A stretch of DNA of 64,000 bases from Stieleria neptunia (GCF_007754155.1 NZ_CP037423.1:6940938-7004937); one strand, 5' to 3'; positions 18,740-28,049 are shown, counted from the stretch's first letter. Numbers and translations are program-made. The notes: a model not told the origin generated them from the sequence alone.

Positions 18740-19510
18740 TCAGTTTCGTTTCATCGCTCGGGTCGCCATGAAAGTTGCGATTCGGTCGGACAACGCATCC
18801 TCACCTCCCCAACCGTCCTCCATTATATCTGTCAGCATGAACCCGGCGTCGAGCTGGCCCCCCAGCAAATCCGTCAAGGAGTGTCCGAAATCGATGGGGC
18901 GTTCCGGTCCGATGGTTTGGTCGAGTTCCTCGGGCGGCAAATCCAGATCGCTGTAGGGGATTTTAAACCGCACCTTCAACTTGCCGCGATCGCGTTTGAC
19001 CGCGTCGAACAGAAAGTTGACCGGCTGGATCACGCCGCTGATCAGTGCCCCGCCGGGTTTCAACACCCGTGCCGCTTCCTTCCAAACCGGCCGCACGTCT
19101 GGGACGAAGTTGACCGAACAGGGATTGATCACCAGATCAAACTGTCCGTCCGCGAGCGGGGCCAGATCCGCCATGTCGGCCTGAATCGTCTGGATCGCCA
19201 GTTCCTGTTCGCGGGCCAGTCGTTGATCGATCGCCAGTTGGCCGGCGCTAAAATCGACCACCGTCACGTCCGCTCCGGCGGCGGCCAACAGCGGCCCCTG
19301 GTGCCCTCCCCCCGCCGCCAACGCCAAGATCGCTTGGCCACGCACGTCGCCCATCCAAGAGGCGGGGATCGGCTTGGTCGCCGTCAGCCGGATCGAAAAC
19401 TCTCCGCGGCGGGCCGCATCGATTTGGTCGGCGGTCGCCGGTGTGAACCACTTTCGCCGGCTGGTCGCGATCTTATCCCATGCACGGCGATTAAATTGCG
19501 TCGAGTCCAA
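18740..19510 (-). CDS. Class I SAM-dependent methyltransferase
   Basis: About 256 residues from a TTG at 19510. The Rossmann core includes ILALAAGGGHQGPLLAAAGADVTVVDFS, with a GGGHQ glycine motif and the acidic VVD end of strand 2. FDLVINPCSVNFVPD and ARVLKPGGALI follow, the usual post-motifs. The substrate is unknown. The TTG at 19510 has AAGGG 7 nt upstream; an in-frame TTG at 19567 would extend into AT-rich, promoter-like DNA and lacks a ribosome site. No ATG is well placed. It is followed 7 nt later by the secreted PCMT, so they share a transcript. Confidence 0.75.
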   Translation of the reverse strand: MDSTQFNRRAWDKIATSRRKWFTPATADQIDAARRGEFSIRLTATKPIPASWMGDVRGQAILALAAGGGHQGPLLAAAGADVTVVDFSAGQLAIDQRLAREQELAIQTIQADMADLAPLADGQFDLVINPCSVNFVPDVRPVWKEAARVLKPGGALISGVIQPVNFLFDAVKRDRGKLKVRFKIPYSDLDLPPEELDQTIGPERPIDFGHSLTDLLGGQLDAGFMLTDIMEDGWGGEDALSDRIATFMATRAMKRN

Positions 19511-19671
19511 GAAAATGCCCTTGCCGTCCCATGAATTCGAAATTCGATTTTCCGTTTGCCGCTTCAATCTAATAGAATGAAGGTCCCTCCGTCGGTGGAA
19601 TCGAGCCTTCCGACCCTGATCTTCACTCGATTCTCCCCCCCCGACCCTCCCAATCCGTCATTGGATTCGTC

Positions 19672-21048
19672 ATGCTCAATCTGACCGCTCGCGGAACGTC
19701 CCACACCTGCAACGGCACGACCCGACGCGACTTCTTGCAAATCGGAACCTTGGGTGCGCTCGGGCTGGGGCTGCCCCAGTACCTTGCCGCCGCCGAGCGC
19801 GGCGTGGTGGATCCGCACAAGGACAAGCGTTCCTGCATCATGATCTTCAACCTGGGTGCGCCCAGCCAGTTGGACACGTTCGACATGAAGCCGGAGGCGC
19901 CGGCCGAGGTCCGCGGACCGTTCCAAGCGATCTCGACCAAGGGTGATTTCCAGCTCTCCGAAATCCTGCCGCGCCACGCCGAGATCGCCGACAAGTTTTC
20001 GATCATTCGGTCCTGTTATCACACCGCGGCGGCCGTGCACGATGCGGGCTGGCAAATGCTTCAAACCGGACGCCAATTTACCGGCGGCGTGAATTACCCG
20101 CACGCCGGGGCCGTGTTGCAATACATGCGCGGACGTCGCAGCGATCTGCCCGCCCACGTCGTCCTGCCCGAAACGATGGGACGCGGCGGCGGCAACCTGC
20201 CCAACGGCCAAGCCGGCGGGTTCTTGGGCAAAACCTATGATCCCTTTGCCTTGATGGCCGATCCCAGCAAAGAGAATTTCAAAGTTCCCGACCTGCTGCC
20301 GCCGCCGACGCTCGGCGACGTGCGGATCGATCGTCGGCGACGGATGCGGGCGGCGATCGAAGGCCGGATGAACGAACTGGAATCCACCGAGTCGGCCAAG
20401 ATGCTGGACAAAAATTTCGAAGCCGCTTATCGGTTGATGAACAGCACACAAGCTCGCCAGGCGTTTGATTTGACCAAGGAGCCGACCACGGTTCGCGAGC
20501 GTTACGGGATGAACCGCTTTGGACAATGCTGCCTGTTGTCGCGACGCTTGATCGAAGCGGGCGTCCGGTTTGTCACCATCAACACGTTCCTGACCGTGTT
20601 CAACGAAGTCACTTGGGACATCCACGGCAGCAAACCATTCACCACCATCGAAGGCATGAAGAACATCGTCGCACCGATGTACGACCAGGGCTACTCGGCG
20701 CTGCTGAGCGACTTGGACGATCGGGGCATGTTGGACGACACGCTGGTTTGTGGATTGGCCGAATTCGGGCGAACGCCCAAAGTCAATCCGGCCGGCGGCA
20801 GGGACCATTGGCCGCAATGCTTCTCCACCACGTTTGCCGGCGGCGGCGTGCAAGGCGGACGAGCGATCGGTGCGAGCGACCCGATCGGCGCGGTGCCGGC
20901 CGAGCGACCGACTCAACCGGGCGAGTTGATCGCCACGATCTTTCACTCCCTGGGGTTGGACTTGCACGCCGAAATCCCCGGCCCCGGCGGGCGCCCGTTC
21001 CCCTTGGTCGACTTCGGCATGCGCGAAGTCAAAGAGCTGTTTGCGTAG
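19672..21048 (+). CDS. DUF1501 protein (Tat-secreted)
   Basis: 458 residues. The Tat signal is TTRRDFLQIGTLGALGLGLP (about 16-35). The fold shows IMIFNLGAPSQLDTFDMKPE, then EILPRHAEIADKFSIIRS, WDIHGSKPF and CGLAEFGRTPKVNPAGGRDHWPQ, the DUF1501 metal-site-like positions. It is a second, only distantly similar paralogue of the protein encoded at 7047-8498. A strong hairpin separates it from the DUF1549/DUF1553 gene downstream on the same strand. The upstream interval to the divergent methyltransferase (19511-19671) is AT-rich and should hold promoters for both. The reaction is unknown. Confidence 0.88.
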   Translation: MLNLTARGTSHTCNGTTRRDFLQIGTLGALGLGLPQYLAAAERGVVDPHKDKRSCIMIFNLGAPSQLDTFDMKPEAPAEVRGPFQAISTKGDFQLSEILPRHAEIADKFSIIRSCYHTAAAVHDAGWQMLQTGRQFTGGVNYPHAGAVLQYMRGRRSDLPAHVVLPETMGRGGGNLPNGQAGGFLGKTYDPFALMADPSKENFKVPDLLPPPTLGDVRIDRRRRMRAAIEGRMNELESTESAKMLDKNFEAAYRLMNSTQARQAFDLTKEPTTVRERYGMNRFGQCCLLSRRLIEAGVRFVTINTFLTVFNEVTWDIHGSKPFTTIEGMKNIVAPMYDQGYSALLSDLDDRGMLDDTLVCGLAEFGRTPKVNPAGGRDHWPQCFSTTFAGGGVQGGRAIGASDPIGAVPAERPTQPGELIATIFHSLGLDLHAEIPGPGGRPFPLVDFGMREVKELFA

Positions 21049-21053
21049 CAGGT

Positions 21054-21115
21054 CAGTGGCGTAAGCTTCCAGCTTGCGGTTGCTCGTGTTCGCAAGCTGG
21101 AAGCTTACGCCACTG
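21054..21115. repeat. Perfect 25-bp-stem hairpin between paired genes
   Basis: Arms 21054-21078 and 21091-21115 are exact complements (core GGCGTAAGCTTCCAGCTTGCG) around a 12-nt loop. It starts 6 nt after the DUF1501 stop and ends about 50 nt before the next ATG, so it may attenuate or stabilise the operon message. It has no T-tract. Confidence 0.9.
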
Positions 21116-21163
21116 CCACCGATGATTTCCTCGTCCATTGCTTCCACATTGAAACCTCTCATC

Positions 21164-23680
21164 ATGCGACCACGCCTGAAGTCATTCCGTTCGCTGCTGC
21201 TCGTTGTCGTGATTGCGTTCCTCGGCGACTGCATCGTTTCGGCCGCCGCACCAGCCGGCGAAGCCGATTTCGCCGTGCTTCCGCCGACGATCGAGTTGCA
21301 GGGCCGCGAATCCCGCCAGCGAATTTCGATCGTCGGCCTCCGCGATCAGATGCCGTCGGCGGTGCTCGATCGAGAATCCTACTCCATCACCATCGAAGAT
21401 CCCACAATCGCCACCATTCAGGACGGTGTCGTGACGGCGGTGGCCGATGGGCAAACGACGCTGCGGTGTCGGGTCGGCGCACGGGTGATCGATGTCCCCG
21501 TCGTCGTTTCGGGAACTGAGACGACACATCGTTGGAGTTTCCGTCATGACGTGCAGTCGGTGCTGGCAAAGGCCGGATGCAACATGGGTTCTTGCCACGG
21601 CGCGCTGGCCGGCAAGGGCGGGTTTCGCCTCTCGCTGCGCGGCTATGACAGCCAAAGCGATTTCTTGTCGATCACGCGTCAGGCGCGCGGCCGTCGGATT
21701 GAGATGGCCGACCCGGGGCGAAGCTTGTTGCTGGCCAAACCGACCGGAGCCCTGCCGCACAAGGGCGGACTGCGTCTGGAGGTGGATTCGCATGACTATC
21801 GGGTGATCAGCCGATGGATCGCCGACGGCGCCGAAGGCCCCCGTGATGACGATCCGACGCTGGAACGCATCAGCGTGATGCCCGAAAACGCGCTGTTGTC
21901 GCCGGGAGACACGTCCCAGGTTTTGGTCAGCGCCCACTACGATGACGGGCGCGTCATCGATGTCACCCACTGGGCAAAATTCACCGCCACCGATGAAGCC
22001 GTCGCCGGCGTCGATGGTGACGGCTTGGCGCGGGTGCGCGGAAGCGGCGAAGCGGCGGTGCTGGTCTGGTTCGGAAGCAAGGTCGTGTTGGCCCGGATGA
22101 CGGTGCCCTACGAACACAGCGTTGCGGCGGAATCCTACCAGGACGCTCCGCGGCGAAACTTCATCGATCAAGAGAACTTGACGCAGTTGCGAACGCTGAA
22201 TTTACTTCCATCGCCGCGCTGCAGCGACGAAACCTTCTTGCGACGTTCCACCCTGGACACGATCGGACGTCTGCCCACGCCGGAGGAACGTCAACAGTTC
22301 CTCGCATCCGACCCCCGCGATCGACGCGATGATTGGATCGAACGGCTGCTGTCCAGCGACGACTTTGTTTCGTATTGGGCCTACAAGTGGTCCGACATGC
22401 TGCTGATCAACGGCACACGCCTGCGGCCGATCGCCGTGAAGACGTATTACGCGTGGGTGCGTGACCGGGTCCGGCAAAACCAGCCCTGGGACGAATTCGT
22501 CCGCGAGATTTTGACCGCGACCGGACGCAGCGATGAAAACGGCGCCACCAATTTCTACGCGCTGCATCAATCGCCCGAAGACATGACCGAAAACGCATGC
22601 CAGGCTTTCTTGGGGCTTTCGATCGGCTGTGCGAAGTGTCACAACCATCCGCTGGAAAAGTGGACCAACGAGCAATATTACGCGATGGCCAATCTGTTCG
22701 CCCGTGTCCGCGCCAAGGGCTGGGGCGGCGACGGCCGCAACGGTGACGGATTGCGAACCCTGTACGTTTCGACGTCGGGTGAATTGATTCAACCCAACCG
22801 CGGTCACCCCCAACCGCCCGCCCCGCTGGATGCCCCGCCGATCGCGTTCGATAATCCAGACGACCGGCGCCAGGTTCTGGCGACTTGGATGACCGATCCC
22901 GACAACCCGTACTTCGCCCGCTCGATCAGCAATCGTGTTTGGGCCAACTTCTTCGGCCGTGGGTTGGTTGAGCAAGTCGACGATCTACGCCTCAGCAATC
23001 CGGCGTCCAACGAATCGTTGCTCACCGCACTCAGTGATCACGTCGTCGACGTGGACTTTGATTTAAAGCAACTGATGCGGACGATTTTGCAGAGCGAAAC
23101 GTATCAGCGGAGCAGCGTTGCGCTACCCGAAAACGGCAGCGAAGGAAAGTATCACAGTCGATACTATCCCAAACGTCTGATGGCCGAAGTCATGCTGGAT
23201 TCGATCGACCAGGTCCTGGGTACCTCGACAACGTTCAACGAGGTGGCGTTTCCCGGTGCAGACCGCCAAAAGACCGATTTTTATGAAACCGGCACCCGCG
23301 CGATCGAACTGTTTGACGCGTCGGTCAATTCGTACTTCCTGAAAACCTTCGGGCGTAACCCGCGCGAAATCACCTGTGAATGCGAACGCAGTGACGAACC
23401 GAGCATGGTTCAGGTGTTGCACTTGTCCAACGGCGACACGTTGAATCCAAAACTGACCGCCAAGCGAAACGTCATCACCGAAGCGGTCGAACAAGGGCTT
23501 GATGACGAAGCCATCCTCCGCGCCTTGTTTCTTCGCGGGCTCTCCCGCGAGCCCCTGGAATCGGAACGGGATGCCTTGCTGGGCGTGTTGTCAGAATACG
23601 GCCGGGAAGATCGTTTGACCGGGCTGCAAGATGTCGCCTGGAGCGTGTTGACGAGTACCGAGTTTACCTTCAACCACTAA
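21164..23680 (+). CDS. Ig-like/DUF1549/DUF1553 secreted protein
   Basis: 838 residues from the ATG at 21164. A Sec signal (about 5-27) is followed by a BIG2-type Ig-like strand set, a haem-like motif CNMGSCH, and a second Ig-like segment (ISVMPENALLSPGDTSQVLV). DUF1549 then runs from NLLPSPRCSDETFLRRSTLDTIGRLPT to CAKCHNHPLEKWTNEQYY, and DUF1553 from FARSISNRVWANFFGRGLV. Earlier in-frame starts lie inside or just after the hairpin and are less likely. This is the longer type of the DUF1549 family, with Ig domains replacing the PSCyt1 head. Its 3' end overlaps the convergent pyrX stop by 11 bp. Confidence 0.88.
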   Translation: MRPRLKSFRSLLLVVVIAFLGDCIVSAAAPAGEADFAVLPPTIELQGRESRQRISIVGLRDQMPSAVLDRESYSITIEDPTIATIQDGVVTAVADGQTTLRCRVGARVIDVPVVVSGTETTHRWSFRHDVQSVLAKAGCNMGSCHGALAGKGGFRLSLRGYDSQSDFLSITRQARGRRIEMADPGRSLLLAKPTGALPHKGGLRLEVDSHDYRVISRWIADGAEGPRDDDPTLERISVMPENALLSPGDTSQVLVSAHYDDGRVIDVTHWAKFTATDEAVAGVDGDGLARVRGSGEAAVLVWFGSKVVLARMTVPYEHSVAAESYQDAPRRNFIDQENLTQLRTLNLLPSPRCSDETFLRRSTLDTIGRLPTPEERQQFLASDPRDRRDDWIERLLSSDDFVSYWAYKWSDMLLINGTRLRPIAVKTYYAWVRDRVRQNQPWDEFVREILTATGRSDENGATNFYALHQSPEDMTENACQAFLGLSIGCAKCHNHPLEKWTNEQYYAMANLFARVRAKGWGGDGRNGDGLRTLYVSTSGELIQPNRGHPQPPAPLDAPPIAFDNPDDRRQVLATWMTDPDNPYFARSISNRVWANFFGRGLVEQVDDLRLSNPASNESLLTALSDHVVDVDFDLKQLMRTILQSETYQRSSVALPENGSEGKYHSRYYPKRLMAEVMLDSIDQVLGTSTTFNEVAFPGADRQKTDFYETGTRAIELFDASVNSYFLKTFGRNPREITCECERSDEPSMVQVLHLSNGDTLNPKLTAKRNVITEAVEQGLDDEAILRALFLRGLSREPLESERDALLGVLSEYGREDRLTGLQDVAWSVLTSTEFTFNH

Positions 23681-24956
23681 ACCGCAACTCGCCGCCGACG
23701 ATCGTGTGCCGGACCCGGCCGATCAGTTCCATGCCGGCGAACGGCGTGCTGATACAGGTTGATCGAAACTGACCGGGATCGACTTTCCATCCCGCGTTGG
23801 GATCGATGATGGTGACGTCGGCCGGGCGGCCGATGCCGAGCGTGCCGGCGTCCAGTCCGGCGATCTGTGCCGGACGCGTCGACATGCGGTCGATCAATTC
23901 GATCCAATCCAGGGTGCCGGTTCGCACCAAAGCCGTCGCGGCGGTCGCCAAGGCGGTTTCCAACGAGGAGATTCCGAACGGGGATTGATCCAGGTCGTTC
24001 ATCATCTTTTCGCGACTGCGCGGCATGTGGCCGGACTGGATCGCGTCGATCGTCTTGTCTTTGACCGCCTGGCAGAGCGTCGCCACGTGACGGGGACTGC
24101 GCAGCGGCGGATGAACCTTGAATCGGGATTCGTAAGAACGCATGGCCGCGTCGCTCAACATCAAATTGTGCGGACACACCGAAGCGGTCACGACAACGCC
24201 GCGCGACTTGACGCGCCGGAACATGTCGACCGCCCCCATCGTGCTGACCGGACCGACATGCAGTCGCCCGTCGGTGGCTTCGGCCAGACGAACATCGCGC
24301 GCGACGGCCAAATCTTCCGCTTCGGTCGGCAATCCTTTTAATCCCAGCACCAGGGAAACCTGACCGTCATGCATCACACCGCCGAGCGCCAACTCGGGGA
24401 CTTCGGGCGAATCAAAAATCGGACGGCCGAGCATGCGGCAGTATTCAAGCGCCCGTTTCAACAGCGCGTCACTGGGCGCGGCACGCGGTGCATCGCTGAA
24501 CGCGACCGCCCCGGCTTCGGATAACAGGCCCAGTTCGGCCATCTGTTTACCCGAACGCCCCTTGCTCAGGCAACCGACGACGTAAACCCGCGCGCCTCGT
24601 GCCGCGGTTGCTTTTTGGCGAACAAATTCGACCGCGCCGTGGGAATCGATCACCGGATCGGTGCTGGACGCGGCCAAAATCGACGTGTAGCCGCCGGCCA
24701 GCGCGGCGTGTGATCCGCTATGGATGGTTTCGTCTTCCTCGAATCCCGGCTCTCGGAGTTCGACTCCCAAATCGACCAAACCCGGCGCGACTAGGCATCC
24801 GCCGGCGTCGATCACATCGCAGTCCTGTGGGATGTCGCCGTCACTCGGATCAACCGCCGCGAACACGCCGTCGACCATCATGATTCGACCGCCACGATTC
24901 AAGTTCTGGCTGGGGTCGATCAAAGTACCGTTTTCGATCAGCAGGGGCTTCTTCAT
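23670..24956 (-). CDS. pyrX: Dihydroorotase homologue lacking metal ligands (PyrX/PyrC' type)
   Basis: 428 residues, class I dihydroorotase length and overall order, but every catalytic landmark is changed. The zinc motif HxH after VDL is GVE (64-66). The HAED position reads DSPE (182-185). The LHxxHVST position is LHVGPVST (232-239). The DHAPH position is GHMPR (309-313). CPHH is CPHNL. It should therefore not close carbamoyl-aspartate to dihydroorotate. In Pseudomonas such a pseudo-dihydroorotase is needed to assemble active aspartate transcarbamoylase, and here the gene lies 24 nt after pyrB on the same transcript. Automatic annotation would call it pyrC. A genuine dihydroorotase should exist elsewhere in the genome. 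Confidence 0.88.
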   Translation of the reverse strand: MKKPLLIENGTLIDPSQNLNRGGRIMMVDGVFAAVDPSDGDIPQDCDVIDAGGCLVAPGLVDLGVELREPGFEEDETIHSGSHAALAGGYTSILAASSTDPVIDSHGAVEFVRQKATAARGARVYVVGCLSKGRSGKQMAELGLLSEAGAVAFSDAPRAAPSDALLKRALEYCRMLGRPIFDSPEVPELALGGVMHDGQVSLVLGLKGLPTEAEDLAVARDVRLAEATDGRLHVGPVSTMGAVDMFRRVKSRGVVVTASVCPHNLMLSDAAMRSYESRFKVHPPLRSPRHVATLCQAVKDKTIDAIQSGHMPRSREKMMNDLDQSPFGISSLETALATAATALVRTGTLDWIELIDRMSTRPAQIAGLDAGTLGIGRPADVTIIDPNAGWKVDPGQFRSTCISTPFAGMELIGRVRHTIVGGELRFSG

Positions 24957-24980
24957 CAGTCGCTCGATCTCTTCAAATTC

Positions 24981-25967
24981 CTAAGCGGATGCTTGGTTGC
25001 CGCTGCGGTACCGATCGTCGGCCGCGGACAACAAGTACAAGGCCGACATGCGAACGGCAATTCCGTTGGTGACCTGTTCCAGGATCACCGAGTGCGGGCC
25101 ATCGGCGACCTCCGGGGTGATTTCCACGCCGCGGTTGATCGGCCCCGGCGCCATGATCAGGATGTTCTCTTTGGCCTGGCGCATTCGCACGGCGTTCATC
25201 GCGTACAACGCCGCGTATTCGCGGACACTGGGAAACGGCCGCGCGTGCTGGCGTTCAAATTGAATCCGCAGCAGATTCAAGACGTCACAGCGGGGCAGGA
25301 TTTCGTCCAAGTGGTGGGCCACTTCGAAACCCAACTCCTGCCAGCGTGGGCTGACCAGGGTCGGCGGCCCGCAAATGATCACGTGCGCCCCCATGCGTTT
25401 GAGCCCCCAGATGTTGCTCCGCGCGGTGCGGCTGTGTGCGATGTCCCCGACCAGTGCAACGGTCAAACCGTCCAGACTGCCGCGATGCTGGCGAATCGTC
25501 AACAGATCCAACAGCCCCTGGGTGGGATGTTCGTGTGGACCGTCCCCGGCGTTCAAGACGCAACAGCCCAGTTCGCGGGCCAGCAGGTTCGGGGTTCCGG
25601 GCGTCCCGTGACGGGTGACCACCCAGTCCACCCCCATCGCTTCGATCGTCTTGGCGGTGTCGGCAAACGTCTCCCCCTTGGCGGTGCTGGAACCGCTCGA
25701 GCCGAATTCGACCGTGTCCGCGCCGAGGCGTTTGGCCGCCAAGGAAAAACTGTTCCGCGTCCGCGTGCTGTTTTCGAAAAACAGGTTCGCACACGTCTTG
25801 CCGCTCAACAGCGACAACTTGCGGCGACAACCCTCGGTCGCTTCCTTCAACCGACTCGCGACGTCCAGCAAAATGGTGATTTCTTCGGCCGACAGGGATT
25901 CCAAATCCAACAAGTGCCGACGATCCCAACGCTCCGCAAACGATGTCAAATCAGGCACGTTCATCAA
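24981..25967 (-). CDS. pyrB: Aspartate carbamoyltransferase catalytic subunit
   Basis: 328 residues. It joins carbamoyl phosphate and aspartate, the first committed step of pyrimidine synthesis. The carbamoyl-phosphate loop is [12 protein letters not shown] (about 64-75); HPTQ (about 147-150) and the aspartate-binding [11 protein letters not shown] follow near the C-terminus. The ATG at 25967 (or the next, 25964) has AGGTGG just upstream. The length fits the roughly 34-kDa chain that, in the pseudomonad type, pairs with a non-catalytic PyrC' chain; that partner is encoded next. No pyrR site or attenuator was recognised upstream. Confidence 0.95.
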   Translation of the reverse strand: MMNVPDLTSFAERWDRRHLLDLESLSAEEITILLDVASRLKEATEGCRRKLSLLSGKTCANLFFENSTRTRNSFSLAAKRLGADTVEFGSSGSSTAKGETFADTAKTIEAMGVDWVVTRHGTPGTPNLLARELGCCVLNAGDGPHEHPTQGLLDLLTIRQHRGSLDGLTVALVGDIAHSRTARSNIWGLKRMGAHVIICGPPTLVSPRWQELGFEVAHHLDEILPRCDVLNLLRIQFERQHARPFPSVREYAALYAMNAVRMRQAKENILIMAPGPINRGVEITPEVADGPHSVILEQVTNGIAVRMSALYLLSAADDRYRSGNQASA

Positions 25968-26100
25968 CCACCTTTCTCCGTGACCAGCCGATTTCTTGTT
26001 CCAAAGGGCGACGGAACGTTAGCCTAATGAATTGATGGCAAATCCGCGAGCGGGCGGAAAGGAAGTGGCAGAGGCTTCCCGTCGGCCGTTGGAGCGGGAC

Positions 26101-26235
26101 GGCGCGAGCGGCCTGTCGATTTAGTCCGGTTCTGCTGAGTTAATGGTGAGCCGCTGGCCGTAAGGCCTCGGGCAGCGTCGCAGTGCCCGGCCGCTTACGC
26201 GGCGCGGCTCACAAATACGACAGCCCGCTCGCGCC
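26101..26235. repeat. Nested palindromic intergenic repeat, copy 2
   Basis: Outer arms GGCGCGAGCGG-CCTGTCG (26101) and CGACAGCCCGCTCGCGCC (ending 26235) enclose an inner pair GTGAGCCG (26146) / CGGCTCAC (26212). The inner core has TAAGGCCTCGGGC and GCCCGGCCGCTTACGC. The layout and words are shared with copies at 59314-59447 and 2755-2876. It occupies the gap between pyrB and the DUF423 gene. Confidence 0.88.
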
Positions 26236-26282
26236 GTTCCGCTAACACCTCGCAAAACAGAGGGAATCGATGCTTTGCCGCG

Positions 26283-26684
26283 TTACAGCTTGGATGTCGC
26301 AAACGCGAGCATCGCCCAGGCGATGATCCAGGCCACACCTCCCAACGGTGTGATCGCTCCCATCCAAGTTGTCTCGGTCAACACCAGCAGATACAGGCTG
26401 CCGCTGAACAGCACGATGCCGGCCAAGAACAAGCTGCCGGATTTCACGATCAGCGACGAGGCGTTGGTGCCCAAGGCACTCAGCGCCAACAAGACGACCG
26501 CGTGAACGAGGTGGTACCTGGATCCGGTTTCGAATTGCCCCACCCGCTTTGCGACCCGTTCGGGTTCCAAGCCTTGGGATTGCAGAAACCCCTCCAGCCC
26601 ATGCGCCGCAAAGGCCCCCAGGGCCACGCCCGTGGCGCCGGCAATCGCGGCGGCAACGAGCAGGAATCGATTGGGAGGGGTCAT
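26283..26684 (-). CDS. DUF423 small membrane protein
   Basis: 133 residues with four hydrophobic helices. The DUF423 pattern is clear: AGATGVALGAFAAHGL near the N-terminus, FETGSRYHLVHAVVLLAL in the middle and ITPLGGVAWIIAWAML at the end. The function is unknown, though the family is widespread. Its ATG overlaps the TGA of the response regulator (ATGA, 26681-26684), so it is translationally coupled and the last gene of a three-gene operon. Confidence 0.9.
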   Translation of the reverse strand: MTPPNRFLLVAAAIAGATGVALGAFAAHGLEGFLQSQGLEPERVAKRVGQFETGSRYHLVHAVVLLALSALGTNASSLIVKSGSLFLAGIVLFSGSLYLLVLTETTWMGAITPLGGVAWIIAWAMLAFATSKL

Positions 26685-27097
26685 GCCGAGGTCAGCTGGG
26701 TGTCAACGGCGCGCAGCAGCTTGTCCATCTGAAAGGGTTTGCGAATGTATTCGCTGACGCCCAGCAGCTCGGCGTAGGCTTTGTGGCGGCTGCCTTCATT
26801 GCCGGTGATCATGATCACCGGCACCATGGATTCGGACATCCGACGCAACTTTTCCAGCACCAGAAATCCGCTGCGTTTGGGCATCATCATGTCCAAGATG
26901 ATCAGGTCCGGCGATTCGCGCTCGGCCAACGCCAACCCCTGGTTTCCGTCACGGGCAACGACGACCTCGTACCCGGCACCTTCCAACGCATAACGCACCG
27001 ACTCGATGATTTCTACATCGTCGTCGACGATCAGAATTTTGGCACCGCGATCGCTTTGAACCACTTCGGGGAGATCGTCAGAGTCTTCGTCGGCCAT
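26681..27097 (-). CDS. Single-domain response regulator (receiver only)
   Basis: 138 residues. A CheY-like receiver fills residues 20-136 after an acidic leader. The acidic pocket is DDD (25-27), the phospho-acceptor Asp69 lies in LIILDMMMP, Thr98 in MITGN, and Lys120 in IRKPF. No output domain is present, so it acts by protein contact. No histidine kinase is nearby. It sits between the hydrolase-like gene (30 nt upstream) and DUF423 (4-bp overlap). Confidence 0.92.
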   Translation of the reverse strand: MADEDSDDLPEVVQSDRGAKILIVDDDVEIIESVRYALEGAGYEVVVARDGNQGLALAERESPDLIILDMMMPKRSGFLVLEKLRRMSESMVPVIMITGNEGSRHKAYAELLGVSEYIRKPFQMDKLLRAVDTQLTSA

Positions 27098-27127
27098 ACA
27101 GTGGAACCTGGAGGTGAAACTAGAAGT

Positions 27128-27961
27128 TTAATTGTCCGAGAACGAAGTCGGACTCGTATCCCAATGGCTTAGTTTAGCAACTGGAGCACCGCTCACCACA
27201 TGATTCATGACCCATCGGTCCAGATCCGACAAAACGACGGTATTCATTTCATCGTCGTTACGGTACTGACGAATTTCCAGTTGTGCTCCGATCGAACTGG
27301 CGTCTTGAATTTCGGAAACCAAGCGTGCCTGGTCATAAAACTCACTCTCGATGGATCGCTGCCACAGCATTGGCAATCGCCGTTCCTTCAGTCGCTGACG
27401 GTCCAGTTCCGGATGGGCGGGCAGATTGAACGCGCCGCCGAGTGAAACCGCGGCGGCAAACAGTTCCGGGTGACGCATCGCGATCCGCGTCGCCATTGTG
27501 CCACCACTTTGGTAACCCGCCAACACGATGCGTTCGGCATGGACGCTGTATTGACTTGCGGCGCGATCGATCGCTTCGAGCACGCTGCGCTCCGCCGATT
27601 GCAAGGCCGCCGCCGAGTTGCTCCACCCGAACCGATGGCCCGACGCATCCGACGCCATCGGACCGCGAATGCCGGTGGCCAAGTAGTTCCGCGAGCTGAC
27701 ATGCGGCATCACGTGGCAAACTTGATTTTCGTTGAACCCGTCGCTGTGCAGCCAGACGACCAACGGGTAGCGGTAGTTCGCTTCGTAATGCAGCGGTACG
27801 AAAAACGTCTGCGAACGGATCGCCGCGGACCAACTGCTCGGTGTACCGTCGGCGTGCTCTTCCGCATCGAGTGCGTCGACGGGGTGCGGGGCGCTGTCCT
27901 TTCCGTCGGCAACGTGATCGCTAACGGAATTCCAAATCATGGTCGCATCAAAACGGTTCAT
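27128..27961 (-). CDS. Alpha/beta-hydrolase-like protein, probably missing its Asp and His
   Basis: 277 residues of the phospholipase/carboxylesterase or esterase-D fold. YPLVVWLHSDGFNENQ gives the oxyanion strand, and the nucleophile elbow is LAGYQSGGTMA with Ser intact. In active relatives an Asp follows the sixth strand (as in GHGREDP) and a His sits in a GHEIS motif. Here these regions read LWQRSIESEFYD and YRNDDEMN, so neither acid nor His is visible. It may be a scaffold or sensor. No signal peptide. It is the first gene of an operon with a response regulator and DUF423. Absence of the triad is judged by eye. Confidence 0.7.
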   Translation of the reverse strand: MNRFDATMIWNSVSDHVADGKDSAPHPVDALDAEEHADGTPSSWSAAIRSQTFFVPLHYEANYRYPLVVWLHSDGFNENQVCHVMPHVSSRNYLATGIRGPMASDASGHRFGWSNSAAALQSAERSVLEAIDRAASQYSVHAERIVLAGYQSGGTMATRIAMRHPELFAAAVSLGGAFNLPAHPELDRQRLKERRLPMLWQRSIESEFYDQARLVSEIQDASSIGAQLEIRQYRNDDEMNTVVLSDLDRWVMNHVVSGAPVAKLSHWDTSPTSFSDN

Positions 27962-28019
27962 AGCAAACCGGGACTCAGCAAGTGAAAAAGCATCAACACG
28001 CTGCTGACGGCTCGCTACA

Positions 28020-28049
28020 AACGTAGGGACAGCGCGGACGATGTGTCAA
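28020..28049 (-). promoter_or_regulatory. Sigma70-type promoter for the hydrolase-response regulator operon
   Basis: On the minus strand, TTGACA (28049-28044), an 18-bp spacer, and TACGTT (28025-28020). The start would fall about 50 nt before the ATG at 27961. The -35 is a perfect match; the -10 is 4 of 6. Confidence 0.5.

Noticed and set aside
19564..21234. Long minus-strand open frame opposite the second DUF1501 gene
   Set aside because: It is antisense to a clear DUF1501 gene with a Tat signal, has no recognisable motifs, and follows from high-GC codon use.
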